From contig NZ_CP172346.1 in the NCBI RefSeq assembly GCF_044336245.1, forward strand, positions 744,001 to 808,000: a DNA stretch of 64,000 nucleotides, read 5' to 3'. The position numbers were made by a program, and so were the translations under genes. Numbering within the stretch: the stretch's first letter is position 1; every line of letters starts with the position of its first letter. Below the pieces are notes generated by a model. That model saw only the letters and a program-made list of their open reading frames with translations. It did not search any database and was not told where the DNA came from. Source of the stretch: Schlesneria sphaerica. Its GTDB lineage: Bacteria; Planctomycetota; Planctomycetia; Planctomycetales; Planctomycetaceae. Shown here piece by piece: positions 9,362 to 17,802 of the stretch.

Positions 9362-10198
9362 ATGTCTGATGAACATGATCTTGAGCAAGAGTGCAGTGAC
9401 AGAGACCGTCCTGTACCAAAGCGGCTTTTCAAATATCAGCCAGCGACACTTCAGGCGATTTTGAATCTTGCAGCTGGCAATATCTGGTTTGCGGACCCTT
9501 TGACATTCAATGACCCATTCGACTGCGCGGTGGACGGCGTTGTAGAGCAGGTCAAGCAGGCTCTCAAATCCATGGACGCTGCACAGGCAATCGAAATTGC
9601 AATTGCAATTGGTTCTGATGCCAAAGTACTAACATCAATCGCACAGCTGCCGAAAGAGAAGATTGTGGAGCACGCCGGGAAAGGGCTCGAACCCGCAATT
9701 GCAAGCAGGCTGGAGAACCGTAGGGGAGTGAGTTGTTTCACGGAATCTCTTGATAATCCACTGATGTGGGGTCACTACGCCGAATCCCATCGCGGCTTTT
9801 GCCTGGCATTTGACACAAGTTTTGAGCCATTTAACAACCCCAACAAATGTAGGCCCGTTAAGTACCGCGAATCGATGCCTGTTTTTGACCTGCAAGAGAT
9901 CAGCAGAGGAAACTTTCTCCATGTTACAGAAGCGTTTCTAACAAAAGCCAAATGTTGGACTTACGAAGCTGAGTGGCGGCTGCTTCACAATGAAAAGTGT
10001 AAGGTCTTTGGATATGCCAGACATGTCCTCACAGACGTTTATTTGGGTGCACGGATGCCGGAGGACTTGGCAGTGGTCATCGGAAGTATCCTTAGCCGAA
10101 CCGACACCCGATTACATCGCATGGAATTGGATCCGCAAAAGTTCAAAATCGTGCCGAAAAACCGCTATTTCACCCCAATAGACCACCGAAAATCGTAG
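9362..10198 (+). CDS. DUF2971 domain protein
   Basis: The frame is open from 9218, but the likely start is ATG at 9362 (MSDEHDLEQECS), giving 278 residues; the upstream part overlaps the attachment region. DUF2971 signatures are visible: LFKYQPATLQAI, NIWFADPLTFNDPFDC, CFTESLDNPLMWGHYAESH, GFCLAFD and YEAEWRLLH. DUF2971 proteins are common in mobile elements and defence islands; their activity is not established to my knowledge. The gene is the first cargo gene inside the left end of element 1 and is convergent with the small genes at 10397-11899. The conserved W-H-Y and E-W-R residues could form an active site, but this is inference. Confidence 0.75.
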   Translation: MSDEHDLEQECSDRDRPVPKRLFKYQPATLQAILNLAAGNIWFADPLTFNDPFDCAVDGVVEQVKQALKSMDAAQAIEIAIAIGSDAKVLTSIAQLPKEKIVEHAGKGLEPAIASRLENRRGVSCFTESLDNPLMWGHYAESHRGFCLAFDTSFEPFNNPNKCRPVKYRESMPVFDLQEISRGNFLHVTEAFLTKAKCWTYEAEWRLLHNEKCKVFGYARHVLTDVYLGARMPEDLAVVIGSILSRTDTRLHRMELDPQKFKIVPKNRYFTPIDHRKS

Positions 10199-10396
10199 CC
10201 TTACGGAATGACGGATGGGTCGCTCCGGCTACCGATCCACGAAGCAGACGGAACCGCGACATTGCGGACGCAGGCTCCGTCTGTTCTGGAGATAATTCTG
10301 CATTGAGTTGTAAAAGATCACTTGTCAGCGGCCATCCAGCATTCCGCAGAGGGCTCGCATTCCGTTTCAGTCGACGCCGCCAAGTAGGTCCGCAGG

Positions 10397-10546
10397 TCAA
10401 CCCTCGTTGATCTGCTCAACGACCCATTCGGCGCCGTCCTCATCTTCTTTCTGAAGCTCGTTCAGTGCGGTGAGGATGAGTTTCAGAACTCGATGGCGTT
10501 CCACCTGCTTTGCCAGGGAGGCTTCAACTTCTTCGATCGTGGTCAT
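10397..10546 (-). CDS. Small acidic protein, 49 residues
   Basis: This frame begins MTTIEEVEASLAKQVERHR and ends EWVVEQINEG. It is preceded by an excellent ribosome-binding site (GAGGAG, 6 nt before the ATG). It is rich in Glu, Leu and Lys and likely forms a helical or coiled-coil protein. It is the last gene of a minus-strand run of overlapping small genes starting at 11899. Function unknown. Confidence 0.65.
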   Translation of the reverse strand: MTTIEEVEASLAKQVERHRVLKLILTALNELQKEDEDGAEWVVEQINEG

Positions 10547-10566
10547 TTACTGCTCCTCTGATGAAC

Positions 10567-10663
10567 TCAGGCGCCTGAAGCCCGCCGCAGTTCTTCAAAA
10601 TCGTTTTGAAAACCCGTCAGCCCCTGGGGCTCCCGGGGGGAAATCCCAATTTCTGGGGTTCAT
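10567..10663 (-). pseudogene. Possible frameshifted mini-gene between two small phage-type genes
   Basis: An ATG at 10663 overlaps the stop of the upstream 66-residue gene (ATGA overlap) and encodes MNPRNWDFPPG, but this frame stops after 22 codons. A shift of one base at the run of six C residues joins it to a frame ending GFQNDFEELRRASGA, whose stop lies 20 bp before the next gene's start codon. The arrangement fits a real small gene with an indel in a homopolymer, or programmed slippage. Evidence is limited to spacing and overlap. Confidence 0.3.
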
Positions 10664-10860
10664 CCGCAGACGCGGCACGGACGGGGCTGAATGACCGACA
10701 CGACAGTGAAGGCCTCGATCGTGAGCGCTCCCTTCGTGATTTCGACCGGAGTTTCACCGAGATCAGCGATGCGGCAAGCTGCTGAGACGGCTTCCCGTTC
10801 GCTCAGGAACTTCATCCCTGCCACGAGCCACACGTCGACCGTTTTGGTTGTTGAATTCAT
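10660..10860 (-). CDS. Small protein, 66 residues, unknown
   Basis: The product starts MNSTTKTVDVWLVAGMKFLS and ends with a CRVCG sequence. Its start codon overlaps the stop of the upstream HTH gene, which argues that it is real and translationally coupled. I do not recognise a family. It belongs to the small minus-strand operon of element 1. Confidence 0.55.
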   Translation of the reverse strand: MNSTTKTVDVWLVAGMKFLSEREAVSAACRIADLGETPVEITKGALTIEAFTVVSVIQPRPCRVCG

Positions 10861-11291
10861 CGTGTGACAACTCCTTCAGGGGAAACCCGAGCGAACTGCC
10901 GCCTCTTGTGGAAGAAGCTTTTCTTGATGTAGACCGTCACGACTTCGTCCCTGAGTTCAGACAGTTCCGCTGCTCTTCTTGTTGCAGCCACCTGGTCAGC
11001 GAATTTTTCGTCATCGACCCAGAAGACTTCACTCTCTGCAGGGGAATCAGAAATCAGGCCCTGGGCGGACGCGGCCGGCCGGGAGGTGCGCTCGAGTATC
11101 GGTTGCGTCCGCTGCCATCGTTCCAGGGCAGGAAGGTAATACCGTACCCGGGAACCGATACGTGTCACTGCCGGGCCTGTACCCCGATTGCGTTTGGTGC
11201 GTAGCTGACTGATCGTCAGGCCAAGGAACTTTGCCGCTTCGGCCTCTGGAAGAGTGCCCTCGAATAGGCGGTTTTGGGATTCTGGGCTCAT
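10857..11291 (-). CDS. MerR/excisionase-type helix-turn-helix protein
   Basis: The 144-residue product contains an N-terminal HTH_17-like segment: LPEAEAAKFLGLTISQLRTK, then an arginine-rich wing and VRYYLPALERW. This is the pattern of excisionase or small DNA-binding proteins that pair a winged HTH with a positively charged turn. The C-terminal 70 residues are not recognised. The ATG at 11291 overlaps the stop of the upstream gene (TGATG), with GGAAGGTGAAG as ribosome-binding site. It may control the 11.9-10.4 kb operon or act as a directionality factor for element 1; both are inference. Confidence 0.65.
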   Translation of the reverse strand: MSPESQNRLFEGTLPEAEAAKFLGLTISQLRTKRNRGTGPAVTRIGSRVRYYLPALERWQRTQPILERTSRPAASAQGLISDSPAESEVFWVDDEKFADQVAATRRAAELSELRDEVVTVYIKKSFFHKRRQFARVSPEGVVTR

Positions 11292-11899
11292 CACTTCACC
11301 TTCCCTTCCTGGGTTGCGAGTGAGTCATCAGCGCAATCGGCCCGCCGCAAACTGACCGTCCACTGACGAGGAATCCGGGCGAGCCGTAGCCGCGGGCGAT
11401 TCTCTGTATCTGCAGTCGACTCAGCTTCCGCGTATGTCAGGTTCGCCATCACGCACGGAGGGAAGTCAGCAGGGTTAACGGGTCGATCCTGGGGGAGAAT
11501 CCCCGACAAGAACAAGACCGTCCCCCGGTTCGTCACAACGGCCCATCGGCGTTGGAGTCTGCTGGTCTCCGATTGGTTATAGACCATTGCGAATTGGGCA
11601 GAGAGGCCCATCCCGAGACCGTTGGTGAGTGAGGGAGGCAACGAACGAAGCCCTGACGGTTCCCATTTCACATTGGTGATCGTCACGACCCCACAGGACC
11701 TCTGTGCCTTCCATGCTTCCAGGCGCGGTTGCTTCAGTCGCTCCATTGCCTGCGTCACTTCCATCGGAGTAAGAGGGACTCCGTCACCAGGCCCTGCAAT
11801 TTCGTGACCTTGATCGCGGTCAACCGCCTCGATCTGAAGGGGGGCAGAAAAGTCGGAATGGGCTGCCGGGTGGAAAATGGGCGTTGCGATACTGGACAT
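11291..11899 (-). CDS. Hypothetical phage-type protein, 202 residues
   Basis: First gene of a minus-strand run of overlapping small genes. It has a good ribosome-binding site (AAAGGACATACC before the ATG). The product starts MSSIATPIFHPAAHSDFSAP and has no transmembrane segment or catalytic motif that I recognise. Its position ahead of a small HTH gene suggests an element-encoded accessory function. Unknown. Confidence 0.55.
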   Translation of the reverse strand: MSSIATPIFHPAAHSDFSAPLQIEAVDRDQGHEIAGPGDGVPLTPMEVTQAMERLKQPRLEAWKAQRSCGVVTITNVKWEPSGLRSLPPSLTNGLGMGLSAQFAMVYNQSETSRLQRRWAVVTNRGTVLFLSGILPQDRPVNPADFPPCVMANLTYAEAESTADTENRPRLRLARIPRQWTVSLRRADCADDSLATQEGKVK

Positions 11900-11939
11900 G
11901 GTATGTCCTTTCTTCCATCCCGAGAGGGGGATGAAAATG

Positions 11940-12029
11940 AAGCCCGGCCCTCAACCACTGACCCTAGAGCGGAAGTGAAGCCGCTCCGCAGTCCTCGCGG
12001 TTCCTGCACAGTTGTTGAGGGACGGGCTT
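11940..12029. other. Structured spacer between divergent operons
   Basis: A long imperfect inverted repeat has outer arms at 11940-11955 and 12014-12029 (AAGCCCGGCCCTCAAC with GTTGAGGGACGGGCTT). A second hairpin lies inside it (GAGCGG at 11967-11972 with CCGCTC at 11981-11986). The spacer between the minus gene at 11899 and the plus gene at 12210 is otherwise gene-free. It could be an operator array, a small RNA or an RNA leader. Confidence 0.4.
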
Positions 12030-12209
12030 TGTTCTTTCACTTAGGTTTAAGGGTTTCACTTTGACTGCCAGGATTGCAGAGTCTGGCAAGGCTCTTTAAG
12101 GATCGGCATTCTTGCCATCGAAGTTGCAAATTGTCAAGGTACACGCGACGTTTTCCAGGACCGTCCTGTCACAACCGGAATCTCTCACCCGCACGAGGCT
12201 ATTCGTAAG

Positions 12210-12842
12210 ATGCTAAGAGACATTTCCCTCTCATGTCCAATTCCCGTGACAATCACGTTCTCAGTCAAGGGTTCGCGTATTCCATTTGATACCAGGGGTG
12301 ATGGAGACTCAGCAACGAGACACACATGGATCAACTTGCGAGAAGAACCTTCAAGAGTCGATGAATTGCCAGAGGTGAAGCGATATCCGCATTGGAAGCA
12401 AATTTTGCTTGCGATAAATACAACAGTGATTCCATTCACGACGGTAGGATGCAATTGCACAGTCAAACAGAATGAGCCCCTGTCCCTTTATCACAATTTC
12501 ACCGGGGCGCAACTTCCATTTTTGGCCAAGTCATATCTGCAGATCGGACTCGGAAAGACATTAGGATTTGCATGCCACGAAGACTTGTACGTTCTGAGTG
12601 GCCAATTAATGGAATTCCTCACTCGAAGAGCCGACTCCCTCGTTCTCCTGCAGGATGGAGGGTTGGATATCGTTCTTGCCTTCGAAGAGATCCTAAAGCA
12701 GTTCGATTCGTTGGGCCGGGTGCTGTGTATACGATGCAGAGTCAGAGGCGATGACCAAGATCATGCAATCGAAAGATGGGCTTCGCTGATGTCAGAGGTT
12801 GCGACTTTCTTCAGCAGTCTGGAACCTGCGCCAGAAAACTGA
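12210..12842 (+). CDS. Hypothetical protein, 210 residues
   Basis: The frame starts MLRDISLSCPIPVTITFSVK after a weak GAGG site. The product is a globular mixed alpha/beta protein without transmembrane segments or a motif I recognise. Codon use is compatible with coding, and it lies in the plus-strand cargo part of element 1, 222 bp before the DUF4145 gene. Function unknown; it could be part of a defence or host-interaction module. Confidence 0.5.
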   Translation: MLRDISLSCPIPVTITFSVKGSRIPFDTRGDGDSATRHTWINLREEPSRVDELPEVKRYPHWKQILLAINTTVIPFTTVGCNCTVKQNEPLSLYHNFTGAQLPFLAKSYLQIGLGKTLGFACHEDLYVLSGQLMEFLTRRADSLVLLQDGGLDIVLAFEEILKQFDSLGRVLCIRCRVRGDDQDHAIERWASLMSEVATFFSSLEPAPEN

Positions 12843-13064
12843 AGAGATGCGACAATGCTTGAGCCCACTCTCATTGCGCGGGATTACGCCGTCGCACCAA
12901 CTCAACAAATTTTGTTGTTCTGGCCTGAGATCCATGACGTCCAGCAGAGCCGGGCCGCCCTGCCACAGCATTCGCCATTCTGAATATTTCAATGGGATTG
13001 CTGTCGCATCTGACGTAATGAAAACCACGTCCACAACTCCTATCACGTAATTTGAGGCTATCGA

Positions 13065-13703
13065 ATGGACTTACCTGACAAAAAATGGGTGACCTACTGC
13101 CCCCACTGCGGTAACGATGCACCACAGGTTCTCGTGGGCAACTGCTCGAAAGTCGTTCCCAGAGACAGCTCCCACCATTACTTTCTTCTCCAATGTCAAA
13201 CCTGTTCTGAGGTGCTTCTGTATCGGCAACTTGACTGGCGCCAACTGCACTCGATCGGTGCGATTGAACGATTTGAAACTGATGACTTCCAGCTCGTCTG
13301 GCCAAGACTAAGCGTGCTTGACGTCTGTGTGCCATTTTCTGTTCAGAAGATTTACTCAGAGGCTTCACGGATCAAGCTGCATTCACCAAACGGTTTTGCA
13401 GGTCTGATCCGGCGAGCCATGGAAGCGATCTGTAATGACAGGAACGCAGAAGGAAGAAATCTTGCTACGAAGCTGAAGAACCTCGCAGACAGAGGGGAAA
13501 TCCCAACGACACTCTCAGAAATCTCAACGGTACTGAGAAAACTAGGGAACATTGGCGTCCATGAAGGGGAGGAAGATATCCCACAAGAATACGTGGTCGT
13601 AATCGATGACTTTTTTCGTGTCATTGTCGAATATGTCTACACCGCGAGGATCAAAGTTGAGGAGTTCAAGCAGCAACTGAATGCAGTCAATATCTCAAAC
13701 TAG
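13065..13703 (+). CDS. DUF4145 domain protein
   Basis: The 212-residue product has an N-terminal zinc-ribbon-like pair (CPHCG near residue 12 and CQTCSE near 44). It is followed by the helical DUF4145 core: GFAGLIRRAMEAICND, LATKLKNLADRGEIP, LRKLGNIGVHEGE and DFFRVIVEYVYTAR. DUF4145 occurs alone or fused to restriction and other defence nucleases and is related to HEPN-type helical bundles. The start has a GAGG site 7 nt upstream. It is cargo of element 1; a defence role is possible but not shown. Confidence 0.75.
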   Translation: MDLPDKKWVTYCPHCGNDAPQVLVGNCSKVVPRDSSHHYFLLQCQTCSEVLLYRQLDWRQLHSIGAIERFETDDFQLVWPRLSVLDVCVPFSVQKIYSEASRIKLHSPNGFAGLIRRAMEAICNDRNAEGRNLATKLKNLADRGEIPTTLSEISTVLRKLGNIGVHEGEEDIPQEYVVVIDDFFRVIVEYVYTARIKVEEFKQQLNAVNISN

Positions 13704-13920
13704 ATCTATCAGCGATGCGCGAGGATGCCGCGCGCTCTTAAGATGCTCAGCGGACCTTGAACCTCCTCTTCAACAAAGTCTTCTCGTGCTATTACAAGAC
13801 GGGGCACTTCAGTTTCTCGACGTGCTTCCAGCGTCGATTGCTGAATATTTCTGAAAGGGTAACACTGATTTGTGATGCTGAATCTGTCACTATTTAGTCC
13901 ACAAAAACAAAGCGTAGATA

Positions 13921-14811
13921 ATGACACAAGACGAGGAAACAAGCCGGGCAGTTGGTCGAAACGTTATGTCGTACGCCGATCCGCTAGAAACGAGAATGGA
14001 AGAGTACCGGAACGTTTTCCCAGACGGATGGGCCGCAATGTTCCTTGAGTCTGCAGGCCAGGCCGTAAAAATCGCTCCGTTGGCATTCAATCTCGTTGTT
14101 GACTGGCAATCAGCCGTTTACACCGCCGGGATGCCAATTGCAATTATCGACCATGTCAAGGGTTACCACGATGGGTTTTCGAAATCTGACGAGCCAAACA
14201 CGGAAATGCTTCAGATTTTAGAGGGCCTGATTGCAAGACTGGCACGAGAGGTTCCAAATCTCAATGGAGACGCGGTACTGAAGCAAGAACTCGTGCAGAT
14301 GATTATCAAGCTCGGAATCGAACAGCGTCAAATTGTTTCAGAAGTGCGAGTCGAATTTGACGTCGATCAAGCATGGAATCAATATTTGGGCAGTGATGTA
14401 TACCGACTTGGACTCTGGGGATCTCAGAGAATTTGTTTCATAGCTATGTGGAATGCCTACGAGAATTTCCTGATACGGGTGTTGAAACGTGTCGGCAATC
14501 TGCAAAATCTGAGAGCGAACGAGCGGCCCTTTTTCAACTTACTCCAGAAAGAGTTTGAACGAAATATCGACTTGGAGTGCTGGGGATCTGACGATTTGAA
14601 GCTCGCAAGAGAAGTTAGAAACTCGCTCTCACATGCTGGCGGGGGACTAATAGATAAACTCGTCCCACTTTTGGAGAAGAGTTGCGTCTTTTCCGTCACG
14701 AACGAGCGCGTCAACGTTTATCCAGCCCAAGTCAAGTGGCTCTTGGGGATCTTGCAGACATCTGCAATGACGCTCATTGAACAGACGATCAAACTCCCAA
14801 GGTGCCACTGA
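13921..14811 (+). CDS. Hypothetical protein, 296 residues
   Basis: The product starts MTQDEETSRAVGRNVMSYAD. The C-terminal half has VRNSLSHAGGGLIDKLVPLL preceded by WNAYENFLIRVLKRVG; this R-N-x-x-x-H pattern in a helical region resembles the RxxxxH motif of HEPN-like domains. No other motif is recognised. It follows the DUF4145 gene by 217 bp in the plus-strand cargo region. A HEPN-like or substrate-binding role is a tentative inference; the gene itself is probably real. Confidence 0.5.
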   Translation: MTQDEETSRAVGRNVMSYADPLETRMEEYRNVFPDGWAAMFLESAGQAVKIAPLAFNLVVDWQSAVYTAGMPIAIIDHVKGYHDGFSKSDEPNTEMLQILEGLIARLAREVPNLNGDAVLKQELVQMIIKLGIEQRQIVSEVRVEFDVDQAWNQYLGSDVYRLGLWGSQRICFIAMWNAYENFLIRVLKRVGNLQNLRANERPFFNLLQKEFERNIDLECWGSDDLKLAREVRNSLSHAGGGLIDKLVPLLEKSCVFSVTNERVNVYPAQVKWLLGILQTSAMTLIEQTIKLPRCH

Positions 14812-15151
14812 ACATAACTCAAATCTCGATTCTTTTTTCGCTGGCTTTGGCAATTTACCCTGTTTCCCATGTATTCCAGAGTATCCACTCCTTCAGGCAG
14901 TTTCGTCCTAGGTTGCCTTCCGTCTCAGTGTCGACATTCACGATGCCATACGAACCTTCGGTAGGAGTCGGAACGCTCTGCGCCGTATATAAAAATGAGA
15001 TGACTTGGCACCTGCTCGGATCCGCGCAACGGAATCTTTTCGAGTTAACCTGTGGAATGATCGGGCCCACTTTCTGTGGAGACCAGCATTCCAGCAAGGC
15101 GTTGCACTCAGAGAAAAATTCAAGACTCTCGTTATTGAAGGAATCCCGCAA
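14812..15151. other. Spacer before the prohead-protease-like gene
   Basis: Open frames cover this stretch in two phases (14802-15173 and the upstream extension of the next gene from 15005), but their sequences look random and lack a good start. I see no hairpin or RNA gene. Confidence 0.4.
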
Positions 15152-16099
15152 ATGCCCCTATTCGTTGATATGAACGCCGAATTCCGAACTGAGCCGGTAG
15201 TGACTGAGAAGGCGAGGCACTTCGAGATTGTTGCCTACACCGGTGGGAAACTGCATGTCGACGGGTTTGACTATCCGATTGTGGTTGACCTGGAGGGGCT
15301 TGAAGCGGAGGGGGCAATCCCGATCGCGATCAAGCACGACTTAAGCGATGATATGATTCTGGGGCAAACCAACCCGGACGAGATTGTGAACGACGGGCAA
15401 ACCCTGGTATTGGGCGGCGTCATCACTGCTGACCCGGAGCTGAGTCCTTCCGTCAAACGTGTGCTGGAAATGGCTGAGAATGGCCACAGCTGGCAAGCGT
15501 CGATCGGTGCGATCTTCGAAGAATCCGACCTGGTCGAGATCCTCCCCGGGGAAAGCATATTCGTCAACGGCCGGGATCAGGAGGGACCGTTCACATTGGC
15601 GACGAGATCTGTTCTTCGGGAAACGTCCGTTCTCGCCAATGGTGCCGACAAGAACACTTCATTCTTACTTACGGCAGAAGGAACGATTGACTTCCTAGCC
15701 GAATTGACCGGAGACGTAGACACCGCTTCGGATAAACTCGATGCCACCGAGGGGGAGATGCCCGACGAATCGGCTTTTGAGGAATGGTGTTCAACGGAAC
15801 TGGGGATTGACCCAACCACTCTCAACGAGCGAGCCCGTGAAGTATTCTGGCAACAGTATGCAGTCGCGAAGATGTCTACGGAGCAGGGAATCCAGAGAAA
15901 CCGGTTAGAAGCCCAAATAACAACGCGAAGGAAAATCCTCGCTGATGAGGAAATCCGCCTGCGAGACATCAAATGGATCTGTAAAAACGACCAAGCTCTG
16001 TCCGCAGCAGCGATTGAAGGGGGATGGACTCGCGAGAAGACTGAAAATGAGGTTTTGAACCGCCGTCTGCGTACGAGCAGCGAAGATCGCCAACCCTGA
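15152..16099 (+). CDS. Prohead-protease-like protein (HK97 / S78 type)
   Basis: The likely start is ATG at 15152 (MPLFVDMNAEFRTEPV) with a GAAGGA site upstream, giving 315 residues. The first 170 residues resemble HK97-type prohead proteases. PIAIKHD near residue 55 supplies the expected histidine, GHSWQASIGAIFEE near 112 the expected serine, and VLRETSVLANGA matches the family's terminal motif (EVSLV-type). The C-terminal 130 residues are charged and helical and could be a scaffold-like extension. No capsid, portal or terminase gene lies nearby. The gene may be a leftover of an ancestral phage, or may act on a helper-phage capsid if the element is a satellite. Confidence 0.6.
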   Translation: MPLFVDMNAEFRTEPVVTEKARHFEIVAYTGGKLHVDGFDYPIVVDLEGLEAEGAIPIAIKHDLSDDMILGQTNPDEIVNDGQTLVLGGVITADPELSPSVKRVLEMAENGHSWQASIGAIFEESDLVEILPGESIFVNGRDQEGPFTLATRSVLRETSVLANGADKNTSFLLTAEGTIDFLAELTGDVDTASDKLDATEGEMPDESAFEEWCSTELGIDPTTLNERAREVFWQQYAVAKMSTEQGIQRNRLEAQITTRRKILADEEIRLRDIKWICKNDQALSAAAIEGGWTREKTENEVLNRRLRTSSEDRQP

Positions 16100-16250
16100 A
16101 TTCACTCGGTATGGAGTCGTCGGAACTTCCTAGGATTTTCTTGCAGGAAACACGTCTGAAAAACGTTCGGGCACTGACAGTTCCTACGACGATTGAAATT
16201 TCCGTCACATTCGCAGCAAGGCATGCAAATCGACGTGTAGGCCCGGTGCT

Positions 16251-16439
16251 TCATTGGACGCCAGGTTGGTACTCTCGATCCGGTTCGCGCGGCATCGACA
16301 CCCGTCGCTTGATCCATTCGTCATGGGACCAGCCGGCGCGGATCAACCGGCAAGTCTCGGCAATCTCCGCAGGGGTGGGCACATACTCTGGAATCATCGT
16401 GTTCCGCTTCTGGTGAGGTGTGACACCTTTCGCCTGCAT
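16251..16439 (-). CDS. Small protein, 62 residues, possible element-encoded regulator
   Basis: I chose the start at 16439 (MQAKGVTPHQKRN) because AGGAG lies 10 nt upstream. The core is VPTPAEIAETCRLIRAGWSH followed by DEWIKRR, a helix-rich basic pattern that could bind nucleic acid. It lies just after the antirepressor gene on the same strand. No family recognised. Confidence 0.5.
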   Translation of the reverse strand: MQAKGVTPHQKRNTMIPEYVPTPAEIAETCRLIRAGWSHDEWIKRRVSMPREPDREYQPGVQ

Positions 16440-16565
16440 CAGATTGTAACTCCTACTTTTGTGCTCGAATTCGGATGTATGCGACATGCAGTCGGACTCC
16501 CAAAACCCTTGGTGCAGGTTGCTCCTACGATCGGATTTGGTCGCGGGCAAATGTCGCCGCAAGAT

Positions 16566-17339
16566 TTATGACGCAGCGCTCACTTCAGCAGACCCATTGG
16601 GATTTGGCCGTGAGAGTGCCGTAGAAATTGCAGCGAGCCCCTTCGGTGTAATCCTCACCTGGGCGCTCAGACTGTCGGTTCCATCTCGTTTAACGACCGG
16701 GGTTACCTTGTGCTCAAGAAAGCCTTGCTTGATTCGGCGTTCGTATCCGATCCAGCGGGAATTAGAGCGGCGGTAGATCCAGTTCTGGCTGCTCAGCCAC
16801 GTGAAAAGAAAGCTCTGCGTTACACCCAGGGACTTGGCCGCGTCAGTCACGCAGAGAGATCCTTCGCTCATCGTGGCAATTCGGTCAAGTGCAGCGACTT
16901 TGGGAGCTTGCTGGCTCAATAGCCGACGCTGATCAATGATTTGATCACAAGTGCTCAAGATGATCGATCGCAGTTGAACCGGATCATTGAGCAGCTGAAC
17001 CAGGTCAAGCGGTGCAGCCGATCGTGCGAGCCGTTCACACTCGATGAAATAGTCCCGCACGTCACAACCTCGATCGGTTCCCGACATCATGGCCAAGTGC
17101 TTGGCAGCATCGATTGTGAGGTGATACTCAACCCGAACCACTCCCCCTTTCGGGGGAGTGACGCTTTCTGTGACAAAGTGGCAATTCTCGATCAATTTTG
17201 CACGCTCAATTTGAGCTTTGATCCAGGTCGAAAAGTCCTTGCCGACCTGAAGGAAGGTATAGAGATCACGAGCCGAGACCGTGTCTGACGATCCCCAATT
17301 CGCAATCTCGCGCCGCTCGATCTTGATTAGCTTGTCCAT
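16566..17339 (-). CDS. Phage antirepressor with AntA/AntB and KilAC domains
   Basis: The start at 17339 (MDKLIKIERREIAN) follows a GGAAGGGAAG site, giving 257 residues. An N-terminal AntA/AntB-like domain is recognisable from VSARDLYTFLQVGKDFSTWI, the HFVTES segment and LTIDAAKHLAMMSGT. The C-terminal KilAC-like domain has LCVTDAAKSLGVTQSFLF, WIYRR and VRITPKGLAAISTAL. Such proteins counteract prophage repressors or bind DNA in phages and satellites. The coding strand contains a GC-rich 9-bp hairpin (17140-17161) within the PPKGG codons. It is the second-last gene of the leftward early/replication transcript of element 1. Confidence 0.82.
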   Translation of the reverse strand: MDKLIKIERREIANWGSSDTVSARDLYTFLQVGKDFSTWIKAQIERAKLIENCHFVTESVTPPKGGVVRVEYHLTIDAAKHLAMMSGTDRGCDVRDYFIECERLARSAAPLDLVQLLNDPVQLRSIILSTCDQIIDQRRLLSQQAPKVAALDRIATMSEGSLCVTDAAKSLGVTQSFLFTWLSSQNWIYRRSNSRWIGYERRIKQGFLEHKVTPVVKRDGTDSLSAQVRITPKGLAAISTALSRPNPNGSAEVSAAS

Positions 17340-17482
17340 AAATACTTCCCTTCCATAGCCCCGAAGATTTCTGCGGGTCCTTCCCAAGCCAACTGGGTCT
17401 GATACTGATCACACAGCAGTCGCGGTACTAGTTTTTATTTATTTGCGGTGTAGACTCGGGGGACCATAGGGGGCAATTGCGC

Positions 17483-17686
17483 CTACGCCGGTGTTTTTCC
17501 GTAAATTGCGATCAGGACTTCGGCGCCCGCAAGTTGCTCTCGCGTGCTGCCAGTCAGAGTCGCCGCAATTGCCGCCGATTTGATTTCTTCCAGCTTCGCT
17601 GCAGGTATGTCCCAGTCATTACGAATTGCTTGCAGCCACAACCGCAGCTCAGATCTGCTTGCTTTGGATGGTGCTTGGTCACTCAT
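17483..17686 (-). CDS. Small protein, 67 residues
   Basis: The start at 17686 (MSDQAPSKASRSELRLWLQA) has a GGAGTCG site. The product is helical, with LRLWLQAIRNDWDIPAAKLE and an alanine-rich second half. I do not recognise a family. It sits between the coiled-coil gene and the antirepressor in the leftward transcript of element 1. Confidence 0.55.
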   Translation of the reverse strand: MSDQAPSKASRSELRLWLQAIRNDWDIPAAKLEEIKSAAIAATLTGSTREQLAGAEVLIAIYGKTPA

Positions 17687-17802
17687 TTTTCGACTCCATG
17701 TTCCCGCAAGAGATGCGGCAAAATGATCCACTCGCAGCCGCAAGCGCAGAAGGAAGAAGCCCCCGGCCAATCGACGGGGGGCTGCTTCATGTTCAACGGA
17801 CT

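Noticed and set aside
17140..17161. GC-rich hairpin as a terminator
   Set aside because: The 9-bp stem lies inside the antirepressor coding region and has no following T-tract on either strand; it follows from the PPKGG codons.
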